Source: Rubrivivax rivuli (GTDB lineage Bacteria; Pseudomonadota; Gammaproteobacteria; Burkholderiales; Burkholderiaceae_C). From it: a DNA stretch of 64,000 bases. Positions 8,026-18,688 of the stretch are shown here, in pieces (position 1 is the first letter of the stretch; each line of letters opens with the position of its first letter). The stretch is from positions 248,001-312,000 of the forward strand of contig NZ_SACR01000005.1 of NCBI RefSeq assembly GCF_004016505.1, given 5' to 3'. Position numbers and translations under genes: made by a program. The notes beneath the pieces were generated by a model, which searched no databases, was not told where the DNA came from, and was given only the letters and a program-made list of their open reading frames with translations.

Positions 8026-10397
8026 ACGCGCCGGATTCGCCCTTCGCCGCCGCCCGCTTCGGCAGCGGCCACGCCGTGCGCCGCATCGAAGACCCGGCGC
8101 TGGTGCAAGGCCAGGGCCGTTTCACCGATGACGTGCAGCCGGCCGGCCAACTCTTCATCCGCTTCGTGCGCAGCCCTCATGCGCATGGCCGCATCACCGC
8201 CATCGACACCGCCACCGCGCGGGCCATGCCCGGCGTGGTGGCGGTCTACACCGGGGCCGATCTGGTGGCCGCGGGCGTCAAGCCCCTGGCTCCGGCCGGT
8301 GGCTTCAAGCGGCCCGACGGCCAGCCCATGAGCCCGCCGCCCAAGCACGCGCTGGCGGTGGACGTGGTGCGCTTCGTCGGTGAAGCCGTGGCCGCCGTGG
8401 TGGCCGAGAGCCGCGAGGCCGCACGCGCTGCCGCCGACGCGGTGGGCGTGGACATCGAGCCGCTGCCCGCCGTGGCCGATGCCGTGGCCGCGCTGGCCGA
8501 AGGCGCGCCGCAGGTGTGGGAAGGCGCCCCCGGCAACGTGCTGGCCGAAATGCAGCATGGCGATGCCGCGGCCACGGCCGCAGCCTTTGCCGGTGCCGCG
8601 CACCGCATCAGCCTGCCCATCGGCAACCAGCGCCTGGCACCCAGCCCGCTGGAGCCGCGCTCGGTGCTGGCGCAGATGGAAGACGGCCGCCTGAACGTGC
8701 GCCTGAGCAGCCAGATGCCCACCGGCGTGCGGGGCGGCCTGGTGCACTGCCTGGGGGCCTTGGCCGATGCGCCGGCCTCGCGCACCAACGAGAACGTGCG
8801 CGTGCTGGTGGGTGATGTCGGCGGCGGCTTCGGCATGAAAACCGCGCTCTACCCCGAAGACGTGGCCACGGCCTACGCCGCGCTGGCCCTGGGCCGTCCG
8901 GTGAAGTGGCAGGCCGAGCGCGTGGAAGAGTTCCTCACCGCCGTGCACGGCCGCGACCTGCTGAGCCGCGCCGAGATGGCACTGGATGCCGACGGCAAGG
9001 TGCTCGCGCTGCGCATCCGCTCCTGGGCCAACGTGGGCGCGCTGCCCACGGGCGCGGGCGTGGCCATCCAGCTGCTGGTGGGGCCGTGGGTGACGACGAG
9101 CATCTACGACATCCGCACCATCCACCTGCAGCTGAGTGCCGTGCTCACGCACACCGCGGCCACCGGCGCCTACCGCGGCGCGGGCCGGCCCGAGGCCATC
9201 TACACGCTGGAGCGCCTCTTCGATGCCGCCGCGCGTGAACTGCAGCTGGACCCGGCCGAGATCCGCCGTCGCAACATGATCCGGCCGGCGCAGCTGCCCT
9301 ACAGCAACCCCATGGGGCAGACCTACGACAGCGGCCACTTCGAACAGCTGCTCGACCAGGGCCTGGCCCTGGCCGACTGGGCCGGCTTCGAGGCCCGCCG
9401 CGCCGAGAGCGCCGCGCGCGGCCGGCTGCGCGGCCGCGGCATCGCCACCTTCCTGGAATGGACGGGCGGCAACGCGCTGGAAGAAAACGCGCAGGTGCGC
9501 ATCACCGGCGATGGGTTCATCGAGATCACCAGCGCCACCATGCCCATGGGCCAGGGCATCGCCACCAGCTACGCGCAACTGGCGGTGGACGTGTTCGGTG
9601 TTCCCATCGAACGCATCCGCATCCTGCAGGGCGACACCGACCGCGCCAACGGCTTCGGCAGCGCCGGCAGCCGCAGCCTCTTCACCGGCGGTGCCGCGGC
9701 CTTCGTGGCCGCGCAGCAGGCGGTGGAGGCCGGCAAGCCGCTGGCGGCCGAAGCGCTGGAAGCCGGCGTGGGCGACATCGAGTACGCCGCCGGCCGCTAC
9801 ACCGTGGCCGGCACCGACCTTGGCATTGGCCTTTTCGAGCTGGCGCAGCGCCAGCCCGGTGCCGTGCTGCGCGCCGAAGGCGGCGCCAAGGCCAGCGCGC
9901 CGAGCTGGCCCAACGGCTGCCACATCTGCGAGGTGGAGGTCGACCCCGCCACCGGCCACACCGCCGTGGTGGCCTACGCGAGCGTCAACGACATCGGCCG
10001 CATCGTCAGCCCCGTCATCGTGCGCGGGCAGATCGAGGGCGGCGCGGTGCAGGGCATCGGTCAGGCGCTGTGCGAGCAGGTGGTCTACGACGCGCAAGGC
10101 CAGCTGCTGAGCGCCAGCTTCATGGACTACGCGCTGCCCAAGGTGGACGGTTTCCTCGGCTTCAAGACCGCCTTCGACGAGCGCATGCCCTGCCTGACCA
10201 ACCGTCTGGGCGCCAAGGGCGTGGGCGAGCTGGGCACCATCGGCGCCACGCCGGCGGTGGTGAACGCGGTGGTGGATGCGCTGGCGCGGGCCGGCCACGG
10301 GCGCGGCGCCGAAGCGCTGCAGATGCCGCTCACGGCTGAGACCGTGTGGCGCGGGCTGCAGGGCCGCAGCGTGCCGCTGGCGCTGCCGGCCGGCTGA
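8022..10397 (+). CDS. Molybdopterin-binding large subunit, xanthine dehydrogenase/aldehyde oxidase family
   Basis: The 791-residue catalytic subunit has the aldehyde oxidase a/b hammerhead domain (about 15-130) and the molybdopterin domains. Visible family motifs are [20 protein letters not shown] and a C-terminal [16 protein letters not shown] that contains the conserved catalytic Glu. The CO-dehydrogenase signature (CSFR in the active-site loop) is absent, so CO is not the expected substrate; aldehydes or N-heterocycles are more likely. It is coupled to the (2Fe-2S) subunit upstream. It ends 3 nt before the stop of the convergent VWA gene, with no room for a conventional terminator. Confidence 0.92.
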   Translation: MNAPDSPFAAARFGSGHAVRRIEDPALVQGQGRFTDDVQPAGQLFIRFVRSPHAHGRITAIDTATARAMPGVVAVYTGADLVAAGVKPLAPAGGFKRPDGQPMSPPPKHALAVDVVRFVGEAVAAVVAESREAARAAADAVGVDIEPLPAVADAVAALAEGAPQVWEGAPGNVLAEMQHGDAAATAAAFAGAAHRISLPIGNQRLAPSPLEPRSVLAQMEDGRLNVRLSSQMPTGVRGGLVHCLGALADAPASRTNENVRVLVGDVGGGFGMKTALYPEDVATAYAALALGRPVKWQAERVEEFLTAVHGRDLLSRAEMALDADGKVLALRIRSWANVGALPTGAGVAIQLLVGPWVTTSIYDIRTIHLQLSAVLTHTAATGAYRGAGRPEAIYTLERLFDAAARELQLDPAEIRRRNMIRPAQLPYSNPMGQTYDSGHFEQLLDQGLALADWAGFEARRAESAARGRLRGRGIATFLEWTGGNALEENAQVRITGDGFIEITSATMPMGQGIATSYAQLAVDVFGVPIERIRILQGDTDRANGFGSAGSRSLFTGGAAAFVAAQQAVEAGKPLAAEALEAGVGDIEYAAGRYTVAGTDLGIGLFELAQRQPGAVLRAEGGAKASAPSWPNGCHICEVEVDPATGHTAVVAYASVNDIGRIVSPVIVRGQIEGGAVQGIGQALCEQVVYDAQGQLLSASFMDYALPKVDGFLGFKTAFDERMPCLTNRLGAKGVGELGTIGATPAVVNAVVDALARAGHGRGAEALQMPLTAETVWRGLQGRSVPLALPAG

Positions 10398-10400
10398 GGC

Positions 10401-11639
10401 TCAGGCGCGCGGCTGCAGCCGCTTCGGCCGGCCCGCGCCGGCCAGCACCTGCGCCAGTTCGGCCAGGCTCTGCAGGTTGTGCGCGGGCAGGAACTCGTCC
10501 ACCGAAGGCAGCATCGCGCGGATGCCCGCCGCGCGCGGCTGGAACTGCTCGAAGCGCAGGAGCGGGTTCAGCCAGATCAGCCGCCGGCAGCTCTTGTGCA
10601 GGCGCTCCATCTCGAAGCGCAGCGTCTCGCAGCGCGGGTCGTCGGGCGTGCCGTGCTCCAGGCCGTCGCTGATCAGCAGCACGGTGGCGCGGCCGCTCAA
10701 CACACGCCGCGCCCACTGCTGGTTGAACTGGTGCAGGCAGGCGCTGATGCGCGTGCCGCCCGACCAGTCTTGCACCGCCTGCACCACGCGCGAGACGGCG
10801 AGATCGGGGTCGCGCTGGCGCAGCGCGCGCGTGGTGCGCGTGAGCCGCGTGCCGAAGACAAAGCTCTCCACGCGCGCATCGGCATGGCCCAGCGTGTGCG
10901 TGAAGTGCAGCAGCATGCGCGAGTAGCGGCTCATGCTGCCGGAGATGTCGGCCAGCACCACCAGCGGCGCGGGCTGCACACGCGGGCGGCGCCAGCGCAG
11001 CTGCATCAGGTCACCGCCGGTGCGGGCCAGCGCTTGCAGCGTGGCGCGGCCGTCCACGCGCGCGCCGGCGCCGGGGCCGCTGGCGCGTTCGGTGCGGCGG
11101 GTGGTGAGAGGCTCGAACAGCGGCGCCAGCTGCCGCAGCAGGCGCTGCGCGGCGCGCCACTCGTCGGCCGTCATGGTCTCGAAATCGGCCTTCTGCAGCA
11201 GCTCGCGCTCGTTCCACGTGAGCGTGGCGTCGACCTCGATCTTCTCGGGCGGCGGCGGCGGGTTGGGTTGGTTCGGCTGGTGCGGGAAGAGGGCTTCGCC
11301 CAGGCGCCGGTTTTCGGGCACCGAGGGCTGCTCGGTCTTGGTCTGCACCCGCGGCAGCAGCATGGCCATCATGCGGCCGGTGATGTCGGGGTCGCGCCAG
11401 AACAGCGTGAAGGCCTGGTCGAAGAGCTCGCGGTGTTCGATGCGGTCGAGCAGGCAGGCCTGCAGCGTGGCGTGGAAGTCGGTGCGGCTTTCCAGCCCGC
11501 CCACCTGCAGCGCGTTCAGCGCGAGCTGGATGCGGTCGGTGGGCACCGGCATGCCGGCCGTGCGCAGCACACGGCCGAAGTGCATGACGTTTTCGGCCAG
11601 TCGGCCCGGCAGGGCGTTGACGTTCGGGGCGCGCAGCAT
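10401..11639 (-). CDS. coxE: VWA domain protein, CoxE-like (molybdenum hydroxylase maturation)
   Basis: The 412-residue protein has a C-terminal von Willebrand A domain with an intact MIDAS motif DISGSMS (residues 231-237), preceded by a helical DUF58/CoxE-type region and a proline-rich linker. CoxE proteins act with the MoxR-type AAA+ ATPase CoxD to insert sulfur/copper or otherwise mature the molybdenum active site. The usual partner, a CoxD-like gene, is found 11.5 kb away on the same strand (23117-24034). The gene follows the sugar ABC ATPase by only 21 nt, so it is probably read through from the beta-glucoside operon. Confidence 0.85.
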   Translation of the reverse strand: MLRAPNVNALPGRLAENVMHFGRVLRTAGMPVPTDRIQLALNALQVGGLESRTDFHATLQACLLDRIEHRELFDQAFTLFWRDPDITGRMMAMLLPRVQTKTEQPSVPENRRLGEALFPHQPNQPNPPPPPEKIEVDATLTWNERELLQKADFETMTADEWRAAQRLLRQLAPLFEPLTTRRTERASGPGAGARVDGRATLQALARTGGDLMQLRWRRPRVQPAPLVVLADISGSMSRYSRMLLHFTHTLGHADARVESFVFGTRLTRTTRALRQRDPDLAVSRVVQAVQDWSGGTRISACLHQFNQQWARRVLSGRATVLLISDGLEHGTPDDPRCETLRFEMERLHKSCRRLIWLNPLLRFEQFQPRAAGIRAMLPSVDEFLPAHNLQSLAELAQVLAGAGRPKRLQPRA

Positions 11640-11660
11640 CGTGGCTGCATTCTCGCGGGT

Positions 11661-12722
<1,062 letters not shown>

Positions 12723-12726
12723 CGCC

Positions 12727-14091
12727 TCAGCCCCCGGCCGCGCACGCGGCGGATGTGCGCAGCGCATGGCACTGCGCCACGAAGCTGCGGTACCAGTGCG
12801 CGCTGTCCTTGGGCGTGCGCTGCAGCGTGGCGTAGTCCACGTGCACGATGCCGAAGCGCTTGGCGTAGCCGCTGGCCCACTCGAAGTTGTCCATCAGGCT
12901 CCACACCATGTAGCCCGCCATCGGCACGCCCTGCGCCAGCGCCGCGGCGGTGGCGGCGATGTGCGTGCGCAGGTAGTCGGTGCGGTCGGCGTCGTGCACC
13001 TGGCCGTTCACCACCGCATCGGGGAAGGCGCCGCCGTTCTCGGTGATGTAGACCGGCGGCAGCGTGTAGTCGCGGTGCAGCGTCAGCAGCACCTCGGTGA
13101 GGCCGCGCGGGTAGATCTCCCAGCCCATCTCGGTGAGCTTCAGGCCGCTCTTCGTCACGTCGAAGGGCCCGGCCGCGCTGGAGACGGTGCGCGAGTAGTA
13201 GTTGATGCCCAGGTAGTCCAGCGGCGTGGCGATGTGGTCCATGTCGCCGGGCTGCACCACGGGCGCGTCGGGGCCCAGCTCGTCCAGCACCTCCTGCGGG
13301 TAGCGGCCGAGGAACAGCGGGTCGGCATACCAGCGGCGGCCGCGCGCGTCTTCCAGGCGCGCCAGCGCGGCGTCTTCGGGGCTGCCGGTGGCGGGCTCGT
13401 GGTGGCCCAGGTTGAGCACGATGCCCAGCTTCGTGCGGCAGCCGTCGGCCCGCAGGGCCTGCAGCGCCAGGCCGTGGCTCAGCAGCAGGTGGTGGGCCAC
13501 CTGGCTGGCCGTCTGCCGGTTCTTCACGCCGGGGGCGAACTGGCCCTTCTCGTGGCCGAGGACGGCCATCACCCAGGGCTCGTTGTGCGTGGTGAGGGTG
13601 GCCAGGCGGCTGCCCAGGCGGCGGTGGATGCCCCGCGCGTACGCCACGAAGTGGTGCACCGTGCTGCGCGCAGCCCAGCCGCCCTGGTCTTGCAGGGCCT
13701 GCGGCAGGTCCCAGTGGTTGAGCGTGAGGTGGGGCTGCACGCCGCGCCGCAGCAAGCCGTCCACCAGGCGTTCGTAGAAAGCCAGGCCGGCTTCGTTCCA
13801 GGCGCCGTGCCCCAGCGGCTGCACGCGCGGCCATGAGATGGAAAAGCGGTAGGCGTCCACACCCAGCGAGGCGATGAGGTCGAGGTCGCTCTCCAGCCGG
13901 TGGTAGTGGTCGCAGGCGGTGTCGCCGTTGCTGGCATCGGCGATGGTGCCGGGCTGGCGGCAGAAGCGGTCCCAGATCGATTCGCCCTTGCCGTCTTCGC
14001 GGGCGGCGCCCTCGATCTGGAAGGCGCTGGTGGCCACGCCCCACACGAAGTCGGGCGGGAACTGGCGGGGCAGGTCGGCGTCAGGGTTCAT
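12727..14091 (-). CDS. GH1 family beta-glucosidase
   Basis: The 454-residue cytoplasmic enzyme has all GH1 hallmarks: the N-terminal DFVWGVATSAFQIEGA signature, acid/base Glu in TTHNEPW (E171), the GINYYSR segment and nucleophile Glu in YITENGG (E351). No signal peptide is seen, so it acts on imported beta-glucosides, releasing glucose. It sits between the permease and ATPase genes of the same operon, which indicates that the transporter imports short beta-glucosides such as cellobiose, gentiobiose or laminaribiose; the exact linkage is not deducible. Confidence 0.95.
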   Translation of the reverse strand: MNPDADLPRQFPPDFVWGVATSAFQIEGAAREDGKGESIWDRFCRQPGTIADASNGDTACDHYHRLESDLDLIASLGVDAYRFSISWPRVQPLGHGAWNEAGLAFYERLVDGLLRRGVQPHLTLNHWDLPQALQDQGGWAARSTVHHFVAYARGIHRRLGSRLATLTTHNEPWVMAVLGHEKGQFAPGVKNRQTASQVAHHLLLSHGLALQALRADGCRTKLGIVLNLGHHEPATGSPEDAALARLEDARGRRWYADPLFLGRYPQEVLDELGPDAPVVQPGDMDHIATPLDYLGINYYSRTVSSAAGPFDVTKSGLKLTEMGWEIYPRGLTEVLLTLHRDYTLPPVYITENGGAFPDAVVNGQVHDADRTDYLRTHIAATAAALAQGVPMAGYMVWSLMDNFEWASGYAKRFGIVHVDYATLQRTPKDSAHWYRSFVAQCHALRTSAACAAGG

Positions 14092-14128
14092 GGTGTCTTG
14101 GCGACGGAGAAGGCAACAGGCGTGAGGC

Positions 14129-14956
14129 TCACTTCACCGCGCCGCTGGTGAGGCCGGCGATCAGCTGGCGCGAGCACAGCACGAAGAGCACCAGCAGCGG
14201 CAGCGTGGCGATGGCCGAGCCCGTCATCAGCGCGCCCCATTCGGTGTTCACGGGGCTCTGCAGGCTGCGCAGGGCCAGCGGCAGGGTGTAGTTGTCGGCG
14301 TTGCGCATCACCACCAGCGGGCCGATGAAGTTGTTCCAGCTCGCGATGAAGCTCACCAGGCCCAGCGTGCCCAGCGCCGGCTTCATCAGCGGCAGCACGA
14401 TGCGCCAGTAGATGCCGAATTCGCCGCAGCCGTCCAGGCGCGCGGCCTCGATCAGGTCTTTCGGCACCGAGGCCGCCGCGAACTGCCGCATCAGGAAGAT
14501 GCCGAAGGCGCTGGCTGCGCCGGGGATGTAGAGCGCGCGGTGCTGGTCGATCCAGCCCAGGGCGTCCATGATCAGGAAGGTGGGGATCATGTTCATGAAC
14601 GAGGGCAGCAGCATGGTGGCCATCACCAGCGTGAACAGCGCGTTCTTGAAGCGGAACTCCATCAGCGCGAAGGCGTAGCCGGCCATCGAGCAGAACAGCA
14701 GCGTGAGCGCCGTGGACGCGAGCGCGACGTACACGCTCCAGCCCAGGTTGCGCCAGAAGGGCAGGCGCTCGGTGAGGATCTGCAGGTTCAGCAGCAGGTC
14801 GTCGCCGAACCACAGCGGCGGCGGCAGGCTGTAGATCTCGCTGCGCGACTGCGTCGCGAAGACGAACATGAAATAGAAGGGCGCCAGCATCACCAGCGCG
14901 CCTGCGCCGACGGTGGCGTAGGCCGCCCAGGTGCCGATGGTCTTGGGCGCGTTCAT
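14129..14956 (-). CDS. Sugar ABC transporter permease (MalG-like, CUT1 family)
   Basis: The 275-residue inner-membrane protein has six hydrophobic helices and the EAA loop EAARLDGCGEFGIYWRIVLP that docks with the ATPase. The ATG at 14956 overlaps the stop of the upstream permease (ATGA). With the 14953-15870 product it forms the heterodimeric channel of a carbohydrate uptake-1 (CUT1) importer. A 37-nt gap separates it from the GH1 gene. Confidence 0.93.
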   Translation of the reverse strand: MNAPKTIGTWAAYATVGAGALVMLAPFYFMFVFATQSRSEIYSLPPPLWFGDDLLLNLQILTERLPFWRNLGWSVYVALASTALTLLFCSMAGYAFALMEFRFKNALFTLVMATMLLPSFMNMIPTFLIMDALGWIDQHRALYIPGAASAFGIFLMRQFAAASVPKDLIEAARLDGCGEFGIYWRIVLPLMKPALGTLGLVSFIASWNNFIGPLVVMRNADNYTLPLALRSLQSPVNTEWGALMTGSAIATLPLLVLFVLCSRQLIAGLTSGAVK

Positions 14957-15870
14957 GCGCTGCCCCCGCGTGGCTTGAAGGCGCGGTTGGTCAGCCAGGT
15001 CAGCAGCGCCACCACGATGAACAGCAGCCATGACATGGCGCTGGCGCCGCCGAAATCATTGAAATCGAAGGCCATGCGGTAGAGGTACACGGCCGAGGTC
15101 ATGGCGCTCTGGTCGGCGCCGCCTTTGCCGCCGGTGAGGATGAAGGGCTCCTCGAAGAGCTGCAGCCCGCCGATGACGCTGAGCGTGACGCCGAAGAAGA
15201 TCATCGGCCGCAGCTGCGGCAGCGTGATGCACCAGAACTGCTGCCAGCGGCTGGCGCCGTCCATGGTGGCGGCCTCGTACAGGTCTTTCGGGATGGTCTG
15301 CAGTGCGGCCAGGTACAGCACCACGTTGAAGCCCACGTAGCGCCAGAACACGATCAGCGCGATGGCCGGCTTGATGTGCTCGGGCCGGTTCAGCCAGTCG
15401 ATCTTCTCCATGCCGAAGAGGCTGTGCAGGCCCGCGTTGACGAGCCCGAAATCGGTGGAGAAGAGCGAGCTGAACATGATGGCCACCGCCACCGTGGAGG
15501 TGATGTAGGGCAGAAAGTACGCCCCCACCGCCGCATCACGGAAGCGGATGAAGCGCGTGTGGATGAACACCGCCAGCGGGATGGCCACCAGGTGCTGCGG
15601 CGCGCCGGCGGCCACCGCCAGCCACAGCGTGTTCTTCAGCGACTTCCAGAACCACTCGTCGCCCAGGGCGAAGGTGAAGTTGGCCAGGCCCACCCACTCC
15701 ATCGCGCCCAGGCCGCTGGTCGGTTCCCACGACTGGAAGGCCAGATACAGCGAGAAGCCCAGCGGGAAGACGCCGAACACCGCGAACAGCACCAGGAAGG
15801 GGCTGATGAGCACATAGGGGGCCCACTGGGGCGACAGGCGGAGCGAGGTGGGCCAGCGCATCATGTTCAC
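14953..15870 (-). CDS. Sugar ABC transporter permease (MalF/UgpA-like, CUT1 family)
   Basis: The 305-residue membrane protein has six predicted helices beginning with APYVLISPFLVLFAVFGVFP and the EAA motif EAATMDGASRWQQFWCITLP. A GTG at 15870 gives a GTGA overlap with the binding-protein stop; an in-frame ATG at 15864 is an alternative. It is the first permease of the beta-glucoside importer. Confidence 0.93.
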   Translation of the reverse strand: MNMMRWPTSLRLSPQWAPYVLISPFLVLFAVFGVFPLGFSLYLAFQSWEPTSGLGAMEWVGLANFTFALGDEWFWKSLKNTLWLAVAAGAPQHLVAIPLAVFIHTRFIRFRDAAVGAYFLPYITSTVAVAIMFSSLFSTDFGLVNAGLHSLFGMEKIDWLNRPEHIKPAIALIVFWRYVGFNVVLYLAALQTIPKDLYEAATMDGASRWQQFWCITLPQLRPMIFFGVTLSVIGGLQLFEEPFILTGGKGGADQSAMTSAVYLYRMAFDFNDFGGASAMSWLLFIVVALLTWLTNRAFKPRGGSA

Positions 15871-17138
15871 CTGAATGCGCGGCGTTCCAGCAGCCGCGCC
15901 GCATCGGCCAGCGCCGCGGCGATGGGCTTGCCACGGTCGAGCACGTTGTCAAGCTCGGTGCCCACCACCTCGTCGGCGAAGTTGGCCTGCTTGTGTACCT
16001 GCGTGGCGGTGATGCGCCGGGCGGCATCGCGCCACAGCGTGCGCGCGCGCTGGCCGCCCAGAAAGGGCAGGGGCTGCTCGAAGAAGGGGTCGTCGAAGGT
16101 CTCCAGCAGCGCCGGGAAGGCGTCTTGCGACTTGAAGGCTGCGAACTGCAGCTCGCGGTTCAGCGTGAGCAGTTGCACCAGCTCCCAGGCCAGCGCGCGG
16201 TTCTCGGGCTTGGCCTGGCGCGGCAGCGCGTAGTAGCTGCCGCCGTAGCTGACGAAGGTGTTCTCGGGCAGCTGTGCCACGCGCCATCGCCCGCTGGTGC
16301 CGGGCGCCACCCAGTTGGCCATCTGGCCCACCATCCACGCGCCCGTCAGGTCGGTGGCCAGCGTGCCGCGGCGGAAGGCCTCGGCCCAGTCGTTCGACCA
16401 GGCGGCCACGCGTGCATCCAGCTTGTGCTGGCGCACCTTGCGCGCCAGCTCGAAGGCGCGCACGAAGCGCGGCGAGTTCACCAGCACGCGCGATTCACTG
16501 TCGAAGTACAGGCCCTCGCCCGGCTTCAGGCCGCTGCGGATGACGATGTCCTTGACGGTCTGCGCGTTGCTGACGAGGTAGGCGCCGGTGGCGGCCTTCA
16601 GCCGGATGCCGGCGTCGACATAGGCCTCCCAGCTGGGCGTGAGATCGGCTTCACCGAGGCCGGCCTGGGCGAAGAGGTCGGTGCGGTACATCAGGGTGCC
16701 GGGGCCGATGTCGGTGGGCAGGGCCAGCAGTTCGTTGCGGCGGTTGATCGCCTGCTCGAAGGCGTAGGGCACGAAACGCGGCCGCAGGCGCAGCCCGTCG
16801 AAGGGCGGCTGCGCCAGGTCGGCCAGGCCGCGGCCCTGGGCGTAGCGGCCCACGTAGCTGGCCTCCAGCGTCATCACGTCGGGCAGGTAGACCGAGGTCG
16901 ACAGCGCCGTGGTCATGGCCGTGTGGTGGTCGGCATAGGGCCGGCTGACCACCTGCACGGCGACATCAGGGTGGCGCTGCTGCCACGCCGGCAGCGCGGC
17001 CTTGACGATGGCGTCCACCAGCGGGAAGGCGGCCACGGTCAGCGTGGTGCGGGCCCGGGCGCGTGCGCGCCAGGGCAGCGCCGCCGCGGCGCCTGCAATC
17101 AGCAGCTTGCGCCGCTTCAGCGAGTTGGGGGGCTTCAC
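15867..17138 (-). CDS. Sugar ABC transporter substrate-binding protein
   Basis: The 423-residue protein resembles family-1 extracellular solute-binding proteins, with segments such as LPTDIGPGTLMYRTDLFAQAG, ATDLTGAWMVGQMANW and YGGSYYALP. It begins at a GTG overlapping the halogenase stop (GTGA). The leader LKRRKLLIAGAAAALPW has a twin-arginine-like KRRKLL and no lipobox, so it is likely a soluble periplasmic protein, perhaps Tat-exported. It should deliver a beta-glucoside to the adjacent permeases. Confidence 0.88.
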   Translation of the reverse strand: MKPPNSLKRRKLLIAGAAAALPWRARARARTTLTVAAFPLVDAIVKAALPAWQQRHPDVAVQVVSRPYADHHTAMTTALSTSVYLPDVMTLEASYVGRYAQGRGLADLAQPPFDGLRLRPRFVPYAFEQAINRRNELLALPTDIGPGTLMYRTDLFAQAGLGEADLTPSWEAYVDAGIRLKAATGAYLVSNAQTVKDIVIRSGLKPGEGLYFDSESRVLVNSPRFVRAFELARKVRQHKLDARVAAWSNDWAEAFRRGTLATDLTGAWMVGQMANWVAPGTSGRWRVAQLPENTFVSYGGSYYALPRQAKPENRALAWELVQLLTLNRELQFAAFKSQDAFPALLETFDDPFFEQPLPFLGGQRARTLWRDAARRITATQVHKQANFADEVVGTELDNVLDRGKPIAAALADAARLLERRAFR

Positions 17139-18637
17139 GCTCTGCAGTGCTGCGCGATGAACTCGGCCTGCGTCGGCATGGCCTTCACGCACTTGTCGAT
17201 GACCACCGCCACGTGCTGCACGTAGGCCGCCACCTCGTCTTCGCTGCGCAGGTCGGCGAAGGGGTGGTGGGCCTTGGGCATGAGGCGCTGCCCCACCATC
17301 ACCTGCAGCCAGCTCGATTCGGCGAAGAGCTCCAGCCCATCGCGTTGCACGCGCCCGTTGCTGCGGAAGAGATCCATCTTGCGCTGCAGCGTCTCGGGCA
17401 CCGGCATCGTGCGGCAGTAGTTCCAGAACTCCGAGTCGTCGCGCTCGGTGGCCTTGTAGTGCAGCACCAGGAAATCGCGGATGCGCTCGTACTCCCAGTG
17501 CGTCTGCGCGTTGTATTCGGCGATGTCGGCCGCGTCGAAGCCGGCGTGCGGGAAGAAGCTGATGATGCGCGAGATGGCGGTGTGGATGAGGTGGATGCTG
17601 GTCGACTCCAGCGGCTCCAGGAAGCCGCTGGACAGGCCCACCGCCACGCAGTTGCGGTTCCAGAACTGGCGGCGCCGGCCGGTGGTGAACTTCAGCGGGC
17701 GCGGGTCGGCCAGGGGCTCGCCGTCCAGGTGCTTCAGCAGGATGTCGGTGGCTTCGTCCTGCCCCATGAAGCTGCTGCAGTAGATGTGGCCGTTGCCCGT
17801 GCGGTGCTGCAGCGGGATGCGCCACTGCCAGCCGGCGGGGTGCGCGGTGGAGCGGGTCATCGGCAGCAGCGGCCCGGCCGAGGCGCAGGGCACGGCCAGC
17901 GCGCGGTCCACCGGCAGCCAGTGCGACCAGTCCTCGAAGCCAGACTTCAGCGTCTGCTCGATGAGCAGGCCGCGCATGCCCGAGCAGTCGATGAAGAAGT
18001 CGCCCTCGATGCGTTCACCGCTTTCCATCACCACGGCGTCGATGAAGCCGTCGGGTTCGCGCTGCGAGACGCGGGCGATCTTGCCTTCGGTGCGCCGCAC
18101 GCCGCGCCCTTCGGCCAGGCGGCGCAGGAAACGCGCGTAGAGCCCGGCGTCGAAGTGGAAGGCGTGCGAGATGTCGGCCACGGGCGAGCCGGGCATGTCC
18201 TTGCGCGCCCGCATGAACTTGCCCGCACGCGGCGCGGCGGTGTTGATGGAGTAGGCCTCCAGCGGCAGCGCGCGGCCCAGCTGCGCCATGCGCAGCCAGA
18301 AATGGTGGAAGGGCAGGGCCTGCGTGGCCTGCCCGACGAAGCCGAAGCCGTGCACGTAGCGGTCGCCGATGGCGCCCCAGTTCACGAACTCGATGCCGAG
18401 CTTGAAGGTGCCCTGCGTGGCGCGCAGGAACTCGTCTTCGTCGATGCCCAAGGCGCTGTTGAACTCGCCGATGTGCGGGATGGTGGCCTCGCCCACGCCG
18501 ATGATGCCGATCTCGTCGGACTCCACCAGCCGGATCTGGTGGTGGCCTTCCAGCACCTTGGACAGCGCTGCGGCCGCCATCCAGCCGGCGGTGCCGCCGC
18601 CGACGATGACGATGTTGCGTACCGGTTCGAGGCTCAT
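17135..18637 (-). CDS. Flavin-dependent tryptophan halogenase family protein
   Basis: The 500-residue protein has the FAD-binding motif IVGGGTAGW near the N-terminus, the family motif WQWRIP (WxWxIP) and LEPLEST. The catalytic Lys of PrnA (K79) is matched by K79 in TFKLGIEFVNW, and the Glu of the LEPLES motif is also kept, so the active site looks intact. The family uses FADH2, O2 and chloride or bromide to make HOCl/HOBr for electrophilic halogenation; a flavin reductase partner is not in the window. It lies between a TonB receptor and a sugar binding protein, a context known for uncharacterised halogenases of Caulobacter and Xanthomonas. Its natural substrate is unknown. Confidence 0.9.
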   Translation of the reverse strand: MSLEPVRNIVIVGGGTAGWMAAAALSKVLEGHHQIRLVESDEIGIIGVGEATIPHIGEFNSALGIDEDEFLRATQGTFKLGIEFVNWGAIGDRYVHGFGFVGQATQALPFHHFWLRMAQLGRALPLEAYSINTAAPRAGKFMRARKDMPGSPVADISHAFHFDAGLYARFLRRLAEGRGVRRTEGKIARVSQREPDGFIDAVVMESGERIEGDFFIDCSGMRGLLIEQTLKSGFEDWSHWLPVDRALAVPCASAGPLLPMTRSTAHPAGWQWRIPLQHRTGNGHIYCSSFMGQDEATDILLKHLDGEPLADPRPLKFTTGRRRQFWNRNCVAVGLSSGFLEPLESTSIHLIHTAISRIISFFPHAGFDAADIAEYNAQTHWEYERIRDFLVLHYKATERDDSEFWNYCRTMPVPETLQRKMDLFRSNGRVQRDGLELFAESSWLQVMVGQRLMPKAHHPFADLRSEDEVAAYVQHVAVVIDKCVKAMPTQAEFIAQHCRA

Positions 18638-18656
18638 GGGGAACTGCCGGTGAAGT

Positions 18657-18683
18657 GGCGGGGGGCCATGATGGCCCCCCGCC
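18657..18683 (-). terminator. Strong intercistronic hairpin between the TonB receptor and halogenase genes
   Basis: GGCGGGGGGCC-ATGAT-GGCCCCCCGCC forms a perfect 11-bp stem with a 5-nt loop, 6 nt after the receptor stop and about 20 nt before the halogenase ATG (minus strand). No U-run follows, so it may be an attenuator or mRNA-stabilising hairpin that lowers expression of the halogenase and transporter relative to the receptor, rather than a full terminator. Confidence 0.65.
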
Positions 18684-18688
18684 GGGCT

